Shown in pieces: positions 22,522 through 32,919 of a DNA stretch of 64,000 nt. The stretch is from positions 19,026-83,025 of the forward strand of contig JAWZYU010000704.1 in assembly GCA_038380435.1 (NCBI GenBank). Direction: 5' to 3'. A program made the translations under genes and the position numbers. Every line of letters starts with the position of its first letter. Within the stretch, counting starts at the first letter, position 1. The notes beneath the pieces are model-generated. The model ran no database searches, was not told the DNA's origin, and was given only the letters and a program-made list of their open reading frames with translations. This DNA is from Ryuthela nishihirai. Lineage: Eukaryota > Arthropoda > Arachnida > Araneae > Heptathelidae.

Positions 22522-23247
22522 GGGGGCGGAGGTGGCTCAGTCGGTAGCGCGCCAAACTCGTAATCTGTAGTTCCCAGGTTCGAGTCCCAGATGGGTCAGC
22601 GTTGAGATTTATCTCCGCAAAAATTCCCCGCCCTGCCCACGGTCAGTAGGGGACACCGATGGGCTTGGAAAGGCCGCCGTCCGACGGATGGGACGTTAGG
22701 ACGTGGCCCCGTGTGCGGGAGAGCCATACCCTGTGCACGTTAAAGAATACATTGGATGGCCTTGACGGGACACTACCATCTGTCTCCCAACAGATGTTCC
22801 AGTGGGTCCCCTCCCCCAACCTTCTCTGAGCCTTCGGGGTCCATGTGACCTGGCCATTTAGCCCATAGTGTGCAAAAAAAGTGCCGCTCAGAGGTAAAAC
22901 AACCCAACGTTAAAGAACACGCTGGATGGCCTTGACGGGAGGCTCCCATCTGTCTCCCAACAACAGTTCCATTGGGTCCCCTCCCCCAACCTTCTCTGAG
23001 CCTTCGGGGTCCATGTGACCTGGCCATTTAGCCCATAGTGTGCAAAAAAAGTGCCGCTCAGAGGTAAAACAACCCAACGTTAAAGAACACGCTGGATGGC
23101 CTTGACGGGAGGCTCCCATCTGTCTCCCAACAACAGTTCCATTGGGTCCCCTCCCCCAACCTTCTCTGAGCCTTCGGGGTCCATGTGACCTGGCCACTTA
23201 GCCCATGGTGTGCAAAAAAGTGCCGCTCAGAGGCAAAACAACCCAAC
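22522..23247 (+). mobile_element. SINE-1 copy 11, with tripled tail module
   Basis: Units two (about 22907) and three (about 23082) share the rare variant CAACAACAGTTCCATTGGG, so the last duplication is recent. Unit spacing is about 175 bases here. Confidence 0.9.
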
Positions 23248-23251
23248 TCAA

Positions 23252-23470
23252 CTTACTATTGACCCTTTTACGTGGATAAAGGCTCACGTGATGTGTTAGA
23301 TATGAAGAGATCAAAAAAGTTTGTTTTTATATAGTTGTCAAAGGACACGAAATATTAGTTTCTCTTTGTCGTCTGTTTGTCTGTCCGTTTGTAGACATTA
23401 AACTTTTTTGTTTACAGAGATATATTAAACATTTTTTTCCTGTTGGATAGGAATTGATGAATTATGATAG
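23252..23470 (+). repeat. module J, copy 1
   Basis: It matches 41440-41652, including the CTGTTTGTCTGTCCG run. Both copies directly follow a SINE-1, but the SINEs are in opposite orientations. Confidence 0.82.
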
Positions 23471-23472
23471 AA

Positions 23473-23586
23473 GGCAGGGTGGGGAATTTTGCGGAGATAA
23501 ATCTCAACGCTGACCCAGCTGGGACTTGAACCTGGGAACTACAGATTACGAGCCTCGCGCGCTACCGACTGAGCCACCCCCGCCCC
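23473..23586 (-). mobile_element. SINE-1 copy 12, head fragment only
   Basis: Only the tRNA-like head and start of the body are present. It abuts module RP at GCATACCGACAG, the same junction as the intact SINE at 46414. Confidence 0.85.
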
Positions 23587-23721
23587 GCATACCGACAGAG
23601 GGGAGGATGCTACACTACTGTTATGCTATTGTTATGCTTTAAAGTTTTGAAATATTGCGATATCTCACTATAACTCTGATTGCACCGTGAATGGTAGAAA
23701 AATTTCAAAGTTGCTAAATTA

Positions 23722-23790
23722 CCAACGAATCAATATTCGTTGGTAATTTAATAACATCACCAACGAATCAATATTCGTTGGCGATGTCTG
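23722..23790. repeat. two tandem palindromic hairpins
   Basis: Each hairpin has arms built on CCAACGAAT/ATTCGTTGG around the loop CAAT. The first arm extends to AATTACCAACGAAT and the second to CATCACCAACGAAT. The same pair is at 46547-46612. Confidence 0.85.
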
Positions 23791-23874
23791 TACATTTTGT
23801 TGCTAAATTGTGAGGGTCGTAAAGTTTCCGTTGACTACATTCGTTTTCGCCTCTACGCACTTTTCTTTTAAAGG

Positions 23875-24172
23875 GCAAAATTCCCCGCCCTGCCCACGGT
23901 CAGTAGGGGACACCGATGGGCATGGAAAGGCCGCCGTCCGTCGGATGGGACGTTAAGCCGTGGCTCCGTGTGCGGGAGAACCAAACCCTGTGCACGTTAA
24001 AGAACAGGCTGGATGGCCTTGTCGGGAGACTTCCATCTGTCTCCCAACAGCTGTTCCAGTGGGTCCCCTCCCCAAACCTTCTTTGAGCCTTCGGGCTCCA
24101 TGTGACCTGGCCATTTAGCCCATGGTGTGCAAAAAACTGCCGCTCAGAGGTAAAACAACCCAACAACCCAAC
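23875..24172 (+). mobile_element. SINE-1 copy 13, headless, in module RP
   Basis: It starts at GCAAAATTCCCCGCC, lacking the tRNA head, as does its orthologous copy at 46702. The insertion therefore predates the module duplication. The empty site is at about 14318. Confidence 0.87.
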
Positions 24173-24199
24173 TCTTTTAAAGGGATATGCCTTCGATTT

Positions 24200-24403
24200 T
24201 TACACGGAAGAAAAAGGTATGAAACGAAATGGAACACAAAAAATACCTATGGTTTTAATTATTAAAAGTAAAACTGTCACTACATGGTGAAAACAGTTAT
24301 GTATGCCTGAGCAAATTAAATGTAATTTACCCTCGCACACGCCGTTACAGGTGACATATTCAGATGCGAGCGGAATATCATATTTATATTTAATGCGCTT
24401 CAT
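24200..24403 (-). pseudogene. PHD-like mini-frame in module RP
   Basis: On the minus strand a 67-codon frame starts MKRIKYKYDIPLASEY and contains CNGVCEGKLHLICSGI. The spacing C-x3-C-x4-H-x2-C resembles the second half of a PHD finger. The same reading is largely conserved at about 47050-47200 (one frameshift) and 52746-52937. It may be the remains of a retroelement ORF1 or a gene exon; the function is unknown. Confidence 0.35.
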
Positions 24404-24555
24404 TTTAATAAATTAAAGGTTACTCTGGAGAAAACAATTGTAAATTATTCAAAATGTATAAAGAACACTCTAAATTATTTTCAGCCAGCTTTCTCGCAAG
24501 TTTCTCAAAGCTTCACACTGGGAATTTGGTTATTCCGATGTGCGGCTCAGTAGAG

Positions 24556-24829
24556 TTGTTGGGTTGTTTTACCTCTGAGCGGCACTTTTTTGCACACCAT
24601 GGGCTAAATGGCGTTAACGTGCACAGGGTATGGCTCTCCCGCACGCGGGCCACGGCTTAACGTCCCATCCGACGGACGACAGCCTTTCCAAGCCCATCGG
24701 TGTCCCGTACTGACCGTGGGAAAGGCGGCGAAGTTTTGCGGAGATAAATCTCAACGCTGACCCAGCTGGGACTCGAACCTGGGATACAGATTACGAGCCT
24801 CGCGCGCTACCGACTGAACCACCCCCGCC
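24556..24829 (-). mobile_element. SINE-1 copy 14, internal deletion
   Basis: The tail module is cut after GGGCTAAATGGC and rejoined at GTTAACGTGCACAGG, so one tail unit is deleted. The left insertion site is shared with the copies at 47348 and 56704; the right flank (inverted LP) is not. Confidence 0.88.
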
Positions 24830-24835
24830 ACACTG

Positions 24836-25620
24836 TTCTTGGAAACGCTTCTTGTATTGCTGTGCGTTCTTTTCCAAAATGATATGTTAGTTAGCTGAAA
24901 CGAATGGCCAAATAGTCTCGCTCATTTATTTTTGGTACACACTGTACATCAGTTGAATAAAAGAAAGGGACAGTATTAGAATATTGTTGAATAATCAATA
25001 TGTTGATACACGAAATATTTGAAATTTACACTTTCAGAAACAATCGTTTTGTGGTACCAAAATTTTGAAATAATATGTTTTATATATTGAGGAAAATGCA
25101 AATTTCAAATATCACGTGCATCCATGGATATCGATTGTTCAAAATTGATCTAATTTTGTCACTTCCTTTATTTAACCTGAATAAAAAAATTAAGTGATAG
25201 TTTAGTAAAAATAATGTTATTTAATTTTGAAAGCAGACAGGGAAATAGTGTGCAATTTTCCTAACATTTATCTTAATTTTAAAAGAGTTTTGATTTTTTA
25301 GTTAATTATTGAAACAAATGAGTAAAACGTTTTTATTAAATATTTTAATTGTATGAAATAATTAATGAAGGAGTGCAAACGACTACCACTGCAAACCTTA
25401 TCATATTAAATATGTAATTTAAATTTTCCTTCAATCCATAGATAGTAATTAATCTCACAATTTTCTTTCTCGTTCAGTGACCTACGGTGTAAGGTCGCTA
25501 AAAATTAATAACATATGATCATTTAAATAACTAGATGTCATTCATAATAAATTTGGCAAGACTAATTAATCGGAATTTTAAATCCACGCCCTTAGGCTAC
25601 CCATCATAACGCTTTGCAGG
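24836..25620 (-). repeat. module LP, copy 2 (inverted)
   Basis: It is the reverse complement of the LP module. It contains the MITE-free TA site (about 25303) and the MITE-free TTAA site (25565-25568). It is flanked on both sides by SINE-1. Confidence 0.87.
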
Positions 25621-26161
25621 TTGTGTTGTTTTACCTCTGAGCGGCAATTTTTTGCACACCATGGGCTAAATGGCCAGGTCACATGGACCCCGAAGGCTCA
25701 GAGAAGGTTGGGGGAGGGGACCCACTGGAACAGCTGTTGGGAGACAGATGGTAGCCTCCCGTCAAGGCCATCGAGCGTGTTCTTTAACGTTGGGTTGTTT
25801 TACCTCTGAGCGGCACTTTTTTGCACACCATGGGCTAAATGGTCAGGTCACATGGACCCCGAAGGCTCAGAGAAGGTTGGGGGAGGGGACCCACTGGAAC
25901 AGCTGTTGGGAGACAGATGGTAGCCCCGTTAAGGCCATCCAGCGTGTTCTTTAACGTGCACACGGTATGGCTCTCCAGTACACATGGCCACGGCTTAACG
26001 TCCCATCCAATGGAGGCTTTTCCAAGCCCATCAGTGTCCCCTACTGACCATGGGCGGGGAATTTTGCGGAGATAAATCTCAACGTTGACCCAGCTGGGAC
26101 TCGAATCTGGGAACTACAGATTAAGAGCCTGGCGCGCTACCGACTGAGCCACCCCCGCCCC
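25620..26161 (-). mobile_element. SINE-1 copy 15, with doubled tail module
   Basis: Tail units start at about 25620 and 25787. Head complete. No target duplication is seen. Confidence 0.88.
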
Positions 26162-26467
26162 AGGGAATTTGGTAGAAAAACAACAGAAGAATTTTATTGA
26201 GGACTTTTGGCATTCAGTTTACCCTATAAAACGTTATATATTCTCCCCATTAAATTATTAAAATAATATGTTTATGATATTTAGTTTCTAATTCATGTCA
26301 TATTACATTTTTAATATTTTACTTAACATTCAGTCTTCAACAATTGCATCTAGACCGAAAGGATTATTATTCATTTCATTGGACCTTTTTAAAAAACATT
26401 TTAGGGATAAACTCTTTTTTTAGAGAAGCCGCATGATATCTCCTAAAGTTTGAAACTCATTATAGAA
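26162..26467. other. AT-rich DNA, no feature seen
   Basis: It lies between a SINE and the minisatellite. No conserved frame. Confidence 0.35.
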
Positions 26468-27622
26468 GAGTCGAGTCACAAGAACTGACCTTGACATCGG
26501 AGTGTTGGTACAAACCCGTCGAGTCACAATAACTAACCTTGATATCGGAACGTTGGTAGAAACCCGTCGAGTCACAAGAACTGACCTTGACATCGGAGTG
26601 TTGGTACAAACCCGTCGAGTCGCAAGAACTGACCTTGACATCGGAGTGTTGGTACAAACCCGTCGAGTCACAAGAACGGACCTTGTCATCGGACTGTTGG
26701 TACAAACCCGTCGAGTCACAGGAACTAACCTTGACATCGGAGTGTCGGTACAAACCCGTCGAGTCACAGGAACTGACCTTGACATCGGAGTGTCGGTACA
26801 AACCCGTCGAGTCACAGGAACTGACCTTGACATCGGAGTGTTGGTACAAACCCCTCGAGTCACAAGAACTGACCTTGACATCGGAGTGTTGGTACAAACC
26901 CGTCGAGTCACTAGAACTGACCTTGACATCGGAGTGTTGGTACAAACCCGTCGAGTCACTAGAACTGACCTTGACATCGGAGTGTTGGTACAAACCCGTC
27001 GAGTCACAGGAACTGACCTTGACATCGGAGTGTTGGTACGAACCCGTCGAGTCACAAGAACTGACCTTGACATCGGAGTGTTGGTACAAACTGTCGAGTC
27101 AAAAGAACTGACCTTGACATCGGAGTGTTGGTACAAACCCGTCGAGTCACAAGAACTGACCTTGACATTGGAGTGTTGGTACAAAACCGTCGAGTCACAG
27201 GAACTGACATTGACATCGGAGTGTTGGTACAAACCCATCGAGTCACAAAAACTGACCTCGACATCGGAGTGTTGGTACAAACCCATCGAGTCACAAGAAC
27301 TGACCTTTACATCGGAGTGTTGGTACAAACCCGTCGAGTCACAAGAACTGACCTCGACATCGGAGTGTTGGTACAAACCCGCCGAGTCACAAGAACTGAC
27401 CTTGACCTCGGAGTGTTGGTACAAACCCGTCGAGTCACAAGAACTGACCTCGACATTGGAGTGTTGGTACAAACCCGTCGAGTCACAAGAACTGACCCTG
27501 ACATCGGAGTGTTGGTACCAACCCGTCGAGTCACAAGAACCGACCTTGACATCGGAGAGTTGGTACAAACCCGTCGAGTCACAAGAACTGACCTTGACAT
27601 CGGAGTGTCGGTACAAACCCAG
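26468..27622. repeat. 48-bp minisatellite, about 24 copies
   Basis: The unit begins GAGTCACAAGAACTGACC and is 48 bases, a multiple of three. Four of the six frames are open across the unit, so frames of up to about 400 codons appear on both strands (such as ...VTRTDLDIGVLVQT... and ...LYQHSDVKVSSCDS...). One unit near 27090 is 47 bases, which shifts every frame. No splice sites or promoter tie it to a gene. Substitutions fall at all codon positions. I read it as non-coding. Confidence 0.93.
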
Positions 27623-27878
27623 GCAGATAAGAAGCAGGCTTTTGCTTTAGATAACAGAAATCGGTATACAAGGTTATGCTATTGAAAAATCTAAGGGATA
27701 GAATCGTTTCCTCCTGCTCAGTTTCGGATCTAGAAATAAAATAGTGATGAGGGACAGGAGGGAGGTGGACGGGTTAAAAAACAAAATCAGGCTAGAAAAA
27801 TAAAAAGTGGGGAAGTTAAGAGACTGGACTACCGATGCAGTATAACATCCCCCTCCCCCCTCCGTTTAACAGGTCTTT

Positions 27879-28175
27879 AAATTGTTTCTTGAAAAATGCA
27901 TGAAATGAAATTTTTTTATACTTTTTTGTCTCTATAACCCTTACTAGCATTCTGACAGGGGGGGGGGGGTGCATGACCCCATTCTTCCTTCTCCCTCTTA
28001 TATTCGGCCCTGGTCCAGCACCGGGGACTGAAAATAGACGTCAAACAGAAGTGTGTTTTTAAATATACTGTACCGAATGCAAAATGTGCAACGTTGATGG
28101 CCGGACTATGGTGTTACGAGGAACTCGAACTGTAAGAAGGAAAACTTGTTCTCAGCTGGCCGGTAAGATTTGAAT
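27879..28175 (+). repeat. module K, copy 2
   Basis: Repeat of 18302-18598, with a poly-G expansion at about 27957-27968. It ends at the same SINE insertion site. Confidence 0.85.
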
Positions 28176-28564
28176 GGGTTGTTGAGTTGTTTTACCTCTG
28201 AGCGGCACTTTTTTGCACACCATGAGCTAAATGGCCAGGTCACATGGACCCCGAAGGCTCAGAGAAGGTTGGGGGAGGGGACCCACTGGAACAGCTGTTG
28301 GGAGACAGGTAGTAGCCTCCCGTCAAGGCCATCCAGCGTGTTTTTTAACGTGCACAGGGTATGGCTCTCCCGCACACGTGGCCATGGCTTAACGTCCCAT
28401 CCGACTGACGGCGGCCTTTCCAAGCCCATCGGTGTCCCCTACTGACCGTGGGCAGGGCGGGGAATTTTGCGGAGATAAATCTCAACGCTGACTCAGCTGG
28501 GTCTCGAACCTGGGAAGTACAGATTGCGAGCCTGGCGCGCTACCGACTGAGCCACTCCCGCCCC
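28176..28564 (-). mobile_element. SINE-1 copy 16
   Basis: Full length. The left junction is shared with copy 8 at 18599. Its right neighbour is an RT relic instead of gypsy DNA. Confidence 0.9.
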
Positions 28565-29177
28565 TCTTAACATTGGAACTGAAACAGTTTTTGATTTTAA
28601 CCCTTTGGCTCTACCTATCAAATAGCTATAGGACCAAAATAGCATTTCACCTCTCATTCCAGCGGCTTCTAATTTATGTAATAGAATTAAATGTGGGACA
28701 GAGTCAAATTCTTTTTTAACATCAAGGAATAAAACAACGACTTTAAAATTTTGATTGATGCTTTTATATATGGTTGATGTCATTTTTAGAATTACATCTT
28801 CTGTTCCCATGTTTTTTCGGAAACCATAATGATTTTTAGAAAATAAATTATATTTATTCAAAAAATTTAACATTTTAGTTTTCACTTTTTTTTGTATTAT
28901 TTTGGAGAAGTCAGACAAGATGATTATTGGTCTATAATTTTCAATTTCCTTGTCACAGCTACCTTTATACACTGAAATAACTGTGGCAGTTTTTGAACAA
29001 TTAGGGAAACATCCAGAAATTAAAGATTTATTAATTAAAGTACTTAAGATGTCTTTGATACTTCGCCCTATCTTTTTAAGGATGAATACAGAAACGTGGT
29101 CTGTGCTAGAGGAATTTGCAGAGTTTAAACTCTTAATTGCATCTTCAACTTCATTTTCATGTATTTCCTCAACAAAA
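28565..29177 (-). pseudogene. non-LTR reverse transcriptase relic (jockey/CR1-like)
   Basis: The minus strand reads in order VEDAIKSLNSANSSSTDHV, LINKSLISGCFPNCSKTA, ENYRPIIILSDFSKII, NHYGFRKNMGTEDVI and LFLDVKKEFDSVPHLILL. These are the RT finger and palm blocks, with D of the FxDxxKxFD motif kept. The frame is largely open over about 200 codons but is cut by a SINE at each end, so the YADD region and everything upstream are gone. Confidence 0.85.
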
Positions 29178-29563
29178 GGGGGCGGGGGTGGCTCAGTCGG
29201 TAGCGCGCCAGGCTCGTAATCTGTAGTTCCCAGATTCGAGTCCCAGCTGGGTTAGCGTTGAGATTTATCTCCGCAAAATTCCCCGCCCTGCCCACGGTCA
29301 GTAGGGGACACCGATGGGCTTGGAAAGGCTGCCGTCCGTCGGATGGGACGTTAAGCCGTGGCCCCGTGTGAGGGAGAGCCATACCCTGTGCACGTTAAAG
29401 AACACGCTAAATGTCCTTGACGGGAATCTACCATCTGTCTCCCAACAGCTGTTCCAGTGGGTCCCCTCCCCCAACCTTCTCTGAGCCTTCGGGGTCCATG
29501 TGACCTGGCCATTTAGCCCATGGTGTGCAAAAAAAGTGCCACTCAGAGGTAAAACAACCCAAC
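29178..29563 (+). mobile_element. SINE-1 copy 17
   Basis: Full length, single tail. It cuts the N-terminal side of the RT relic. No clear target duplication. Confidence 0.88.
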
Positions 29564-30000
29564 CCGAATCCTTAAAATAAATGTTAATATTGTACTTAAA
29601 ATAATTTTTGCTAAATATATATCCGACATATGAAATCTTTTGGCCAGATATTTCGTCTTAATAGAATACTAATATAAAAGAAAATAAGTTTGTATTTTTC
29701 TCCTAAATAATTTACCTGAGCAATTAAAAACTATCATAATAACTATTTTGCATAATTAATTATTATTAGAATCTTTCGAATAAGTAATCCTGCAATTAAA
29801 TAATTGACAAGAATCCTATTTATATTTAGCGAAAAACAACCAAACAAACAAACAAAAGCAAAAAGGAAAACACCAATCTATTTAATTCTATTACGTATGA
29901 TTTTGTAACTTTTTGTTATGAGTTTCGAGGTAAAGAGAAATTTCTTTCCTGTTACTTTTCGGTTTTCTGTGAATAAGGATTTCAATAAGGAAACAATTCA
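29564..30000. other. AT-rich DNA downstream of the glycine-rich gene
   Basis: No feature is recognised apart from A-rich and CAAA-rich runs near 29830. Confidence 0.35.
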
Positions 30001-30020
30001 TTTAAGAGTAAAAAAACATT

Positions 30021-30026
30021 TTTAAT
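30021..30026 (-). terminator. ATTAAA polyadenylation signal of the glycine-rich gene
   Basis: ATTAAA on the minus strand, about 145 bases after the stop codon. It is the common variant of AATAAA. Cleavage is expected near 30000. No AATAAA occurs between stop and this site. Confidence 0.55.
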
Positions 30027-30169
30027 GGCAACATTTCTAGCTCTATAATCAAACATAATAAATATTTACATTGATTAACATCATTGCAATATTGCGATTT
30101 GTTTTATCATATGACTTATATGGAAAAAAATATTTGGTGATTCTATTCATCATCAAATGCACGTTCTCT

Positions 30170-32813
30170 TTACCACCATCCTTTTCCTCCACCATACCCA
30201 CCGCCAAATCCTCCTTTTCCACCTCCATATCCTCCACCGCCACCGTGTCCGCTTCCATAACCTCCTCCATGGCCACCTCCACCGCCACCATGTCCGTCTC
30301 CAAAACCTCCTCCATGGCCACCTCCACCGCCACCGTGTCCTCCGCCATAACCTCCTCCATGGCCGCCTCCACCTCCACCACCTCCGGAGATAACTTTCAC
30401 ATGCTCAACTACAGGAACGAGCTTCACGATAGGAACCTGTTTTACAATTGGGATGGTAATGACATGTCCTCCGCCACCGCCATGACCACCACCACCATAT
30501 CCACCACTATGTCCACCGCCATATCCACCACTATGTCCACCGCCATATCCACCACCATGTCCACCGCCAAAAACCCCTAGTTTTCCACCTCCTCCAGAAC
30601 CGTATCCACTTCCAGAACCACTTCCGTGTCCTCCGCCACCACCACCTCCATGTCCTCCTCCTCCACCGAATCCTCCTCCACCGCCGTGGCCTCCTCCTCC
30701 TCCACCGCCGTGGCCTCCTCCTCCTCCACCATGTCCTCCTCCGCCTCCACCATGTCCTCCTCCGCCTCCACCATGTCCTCCTCCGCCTCCACCATGTCCT
30801 CCTCCGTACCCTCCTCCAATGAAACCTCCCCGAGCAACGCTCAGAATAATCAATGCGCTGCACAGAATCAGCTATAAGAGAAAAAAATAATGTAAAATTT
30901 AGGCTCGAAAATAAAAGTAATTTTTAACTGAAAATAACTAGTAAAAGGAAAATAAAAATGCATTTATTTTAAAATACATATAATTGTAAAACATAGAATA
31001 CATTTTGTGTGTAACGATAGCATTTTTCATACTTTTAATACAACAGAGTCAAAAACATTCGGTAAAATTGGAAATATTTTTAACTTATTGTTAAAAGTGC
31101 GATATTTATAACGACAGAACTTGAGGCTACAGAACAATAGTACTTCTAAGGGGGATATAAAAACATAAAATGCTATTGTTCACAGAAAGCTAATGATGAT
31201 GTCATAGCTGGAATTTTTGCTAATAGATTAATAATAAATTACAAGTAAGTCAGTACCCCCTCAAGCAGCTGCTTGCCACAGAGGTCTGACAGGAGCCTGT
31301 CAGTTTATATGCCATAGTAGAAGGTCTGAGAGGATGGCAGGACCTCAGCAGAAAAACGACACATATATCCATCGAACCCAGGTCAAAGAACGTATAAGGA
31401 AAAGAGTTCAGCTTTGACAAAGCGTAAGTGGCGACCTCAAGTGGTGTTTCGATTCGTATCGTGCATTTGTTTAAGTTGGGAAGCAAACAATAAGGGGCAA
31501 AGTAATTATGCGAAAAAAATTTATATTTTAAAAAAGGAAAAAAGTTACTGCACTTTGTATTTGAAAAAAAATAATATCATGATTTTAATAAAGTTTTATT
31601 TTCTCCATTGGAATTATTTTTCGTTGAACCAACAATTATAAATTGAACGGATAGAGAAGATTTGAAATTAGCCTGAAGTTAATTTATAGAATAAATTATT
31701 CCAATTAGAAGCTTTTTTGGTTGCATAGAAACAGGAAACAGAATTGATATTAATATACTCTGCAAGGATATCAATGGGAAAATATTACATAGGAAAAGCG
31801 AAGAGAATGGAAGTTGACAGTAACATGTAATTACAAAAGCGTTCGTCCCCTGTACAGTTCGTTTCACCTCTACGCCATTTGAACGATACTCGATTTTACA
31901 TTAATATCTATGGAAGCTGAACCTCTTCTCCCTCTACATTCTTTGCCCAGGTCCCTTAGATCAGTAACCAAGCGCGCTAACCACTCGACCACGGGACGGA
32001 CTAATAAATTAAACTGAATAATAAATCTTTAATTACCACCGTTACTGAAGTGGTGGTCATGTAACCGTTTAATTACCACCGTTACTAATATTCTGTCTCC
32101 TAATATCATGTCCATTTAATATTATGTCTCTTCAGGTTGTCTTGTTTCACCTTTCTGGGAAATATTTGTGCACACAATGGGCTACATGACAGGTCACAAG
32201 AACCCAGGGCATCATTGTGGGGTAAGGAGCGGAACTCATTCGTCAGAAAGACGAATTAGGAGGTGGGTTTGGTTGTTTTACCTCTGAGCGGCATTTTTTT
32301 GCACACCATGGGCTAAATAGCCAGGTCACATGGACCCCGAAGGCTCAGAGAAGGTTGGGGAGGGGACCCACTGGAACAGCTGTTGGGAGACAGATGGTAG
32401 CCTCCCGTCAAGGCCATCCAGCGTATTCTTTAACGTGCACAGGGTATGACTCTCCCGCACACGGGGCCACTGCTTAACGTCCCATCCGATGGACGGCGGC
32501 CTTTTCCAGCTTATCGGTGTCCCTTACTGACCATCTCAACGCTGATCCAGCTGGGACTCGAACCTGGGAACTACAGATTACGAGCCTGGAGCGCTACCGA
32601 CTGAGCCACCCCCGCCCCTGAAAACAGGGGAGTAGCGAAGGGACTATGGTTGGGGTTTAGGGTGAGGGAGCGAAACATTTCCAACTCGGAAATCAAATTT
32701 TGCCAAATGAGAAAATAAGCATTTTACATAAATTTAATTATATCTCTCTTAAGGATTATTATCTCTCTAAAGCATTGTCTTAAATGGAGAAGTGTACTTA
32801 CCACAGACTTCAT
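30170..32813 (-). CDS. glycine/histidine-rich secreted protein, two exons
   Basis: Exon 1 coding is only 12 bases (32813-32802, MKSV) before a perfect donor GTAAGT. Exon 2 runs 30871-30170 after a pyrimidine-rich acceptor ending TATAG. Both junctions are phase 0, giving about 237 residues. The joined N-terminus, MKSVLILCSALIILSVARGG, is a good signal peptide. The mature protein is mostly glycine: GGHGGGG heptads (21-base DNA repeats), GGYGGG blocks, and a central hydrophobic insert VITIPIVKQVPIVKLVPVV followed by EHVKVI. It ends GGKGWW. Such proteins form cuticle, egg-case or other extracellular material; which one cannot be told here. No frameshift is seen. The intron carries a SINE-2 split by a MITE, and a SINE-1. 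Codon use is dominated by GGA/GGT/GGC. Confidence 0.87.
30885..31251 (-). other. intron of the glycine-rich gene, first part
   Basis: AT-rich intron DNA. No additional exon frame joins the signal peptide to the glycine-rich exon, and none is needed because the phases match. Confidence 0.5.
31253..31999 (-). mobile_element. SINE-2 copy 4, split by a hAT MITE
   Basis: The tail and body lie at 31253-31383 and the head with A box at 31946-31999. Removing 31384-31945 plus one copy of the duplication restores the SINE consensus across CCCAGGTCCCTTAG. Confidence 0.9.
31384..31945. mobile_element. hAT-type MITE, 562 bp, nested in SINE-2
   Basis: Inverted ends of about 33 bases begin CAAAGAA-GTA. 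The flanking duplication is CCCAGGT at 31377-31383 and 31946-31952 (8 bases if the shared C is counted). No transposase frame is present. Confidence 0.9.
32138..32225 (-). mobile_element. old SINE-1 tail fragment
   Basis: A diverged match to the tail module (TTTCACCTTTCTGGGAAA, then CACAATGGGCTACATG and AGGTCACAAG), with no head. Confidence 0.55.
32264..32619 (-). mobile_element. SINE-1 copy 18, in the glycine-rich gene intron
   Basis: Lacks about 30 bases of the body between ACTGACC and ATCTCAACGC. The head is complete. It is in the same strand sense as the gene. Confidence 0.88.
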
Positions 32814-32909
32814 TGTTAAATCAGTGTTCACTTGCGTTAGTAGGAAACAAACGAAGAGAACAGAAAGAGAAGTTGTTGTGATTTAGTTCTTTGGATCTCT
32901 TCTCCTCCC

Positions 32910-32916
32910 TTTTATA
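32910..32916 (-). promoter_or_regulatory. TATA box of the glycine-rich gene
   Basis: The minus strand reads GGGTATAAAAGGGAGG. It lies about 100 bases upstream of the ATG, predicting a start site near 32885 and a 5' UTR of about 70 bases. No other TATA-like motif lies between it and the ATG. Confidence 0.75.
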
Positions 32917-32919
32917 CCC

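Larger units (their letters stand above)
23587..24555 (+). repeat. module RP, copy 2
   Basis: Paralogous to 46415-47347. It contains two tandem hairpins at 23722-23790, a headless SINE and, near its end on the minus strand, a conserved PHD-like reading frame. It is followed by a SINE at the same site as in the 47.3- and 56.7-kb copies. Confidence 0.86.

Noticed and set aside
26468..27622. CRISPR-like regular array
   Set aside because: The units are contiguous with no unique spacers, and the DNA is eukaryotic. It is a minisatellite.
26420..27685. Long overlapping ORFs (up to about 400 codons) on both strands
   Set aside because: They are frames through a 48-base tandem repeat whose length is a multiple of three. 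A one-base-short unit shifts all frames, and there is no promoter, splice or signal evidence.
30531..30877. Plus- and minus-strand frames rich in Ser/Thr, Arg/Trp or Glu/Val overlapping the glycine-rich exon
   Set aside because: They are shadow frames of the GGN repeats. Only the glycine frame has a signal peptide, splice sites and a promoter.
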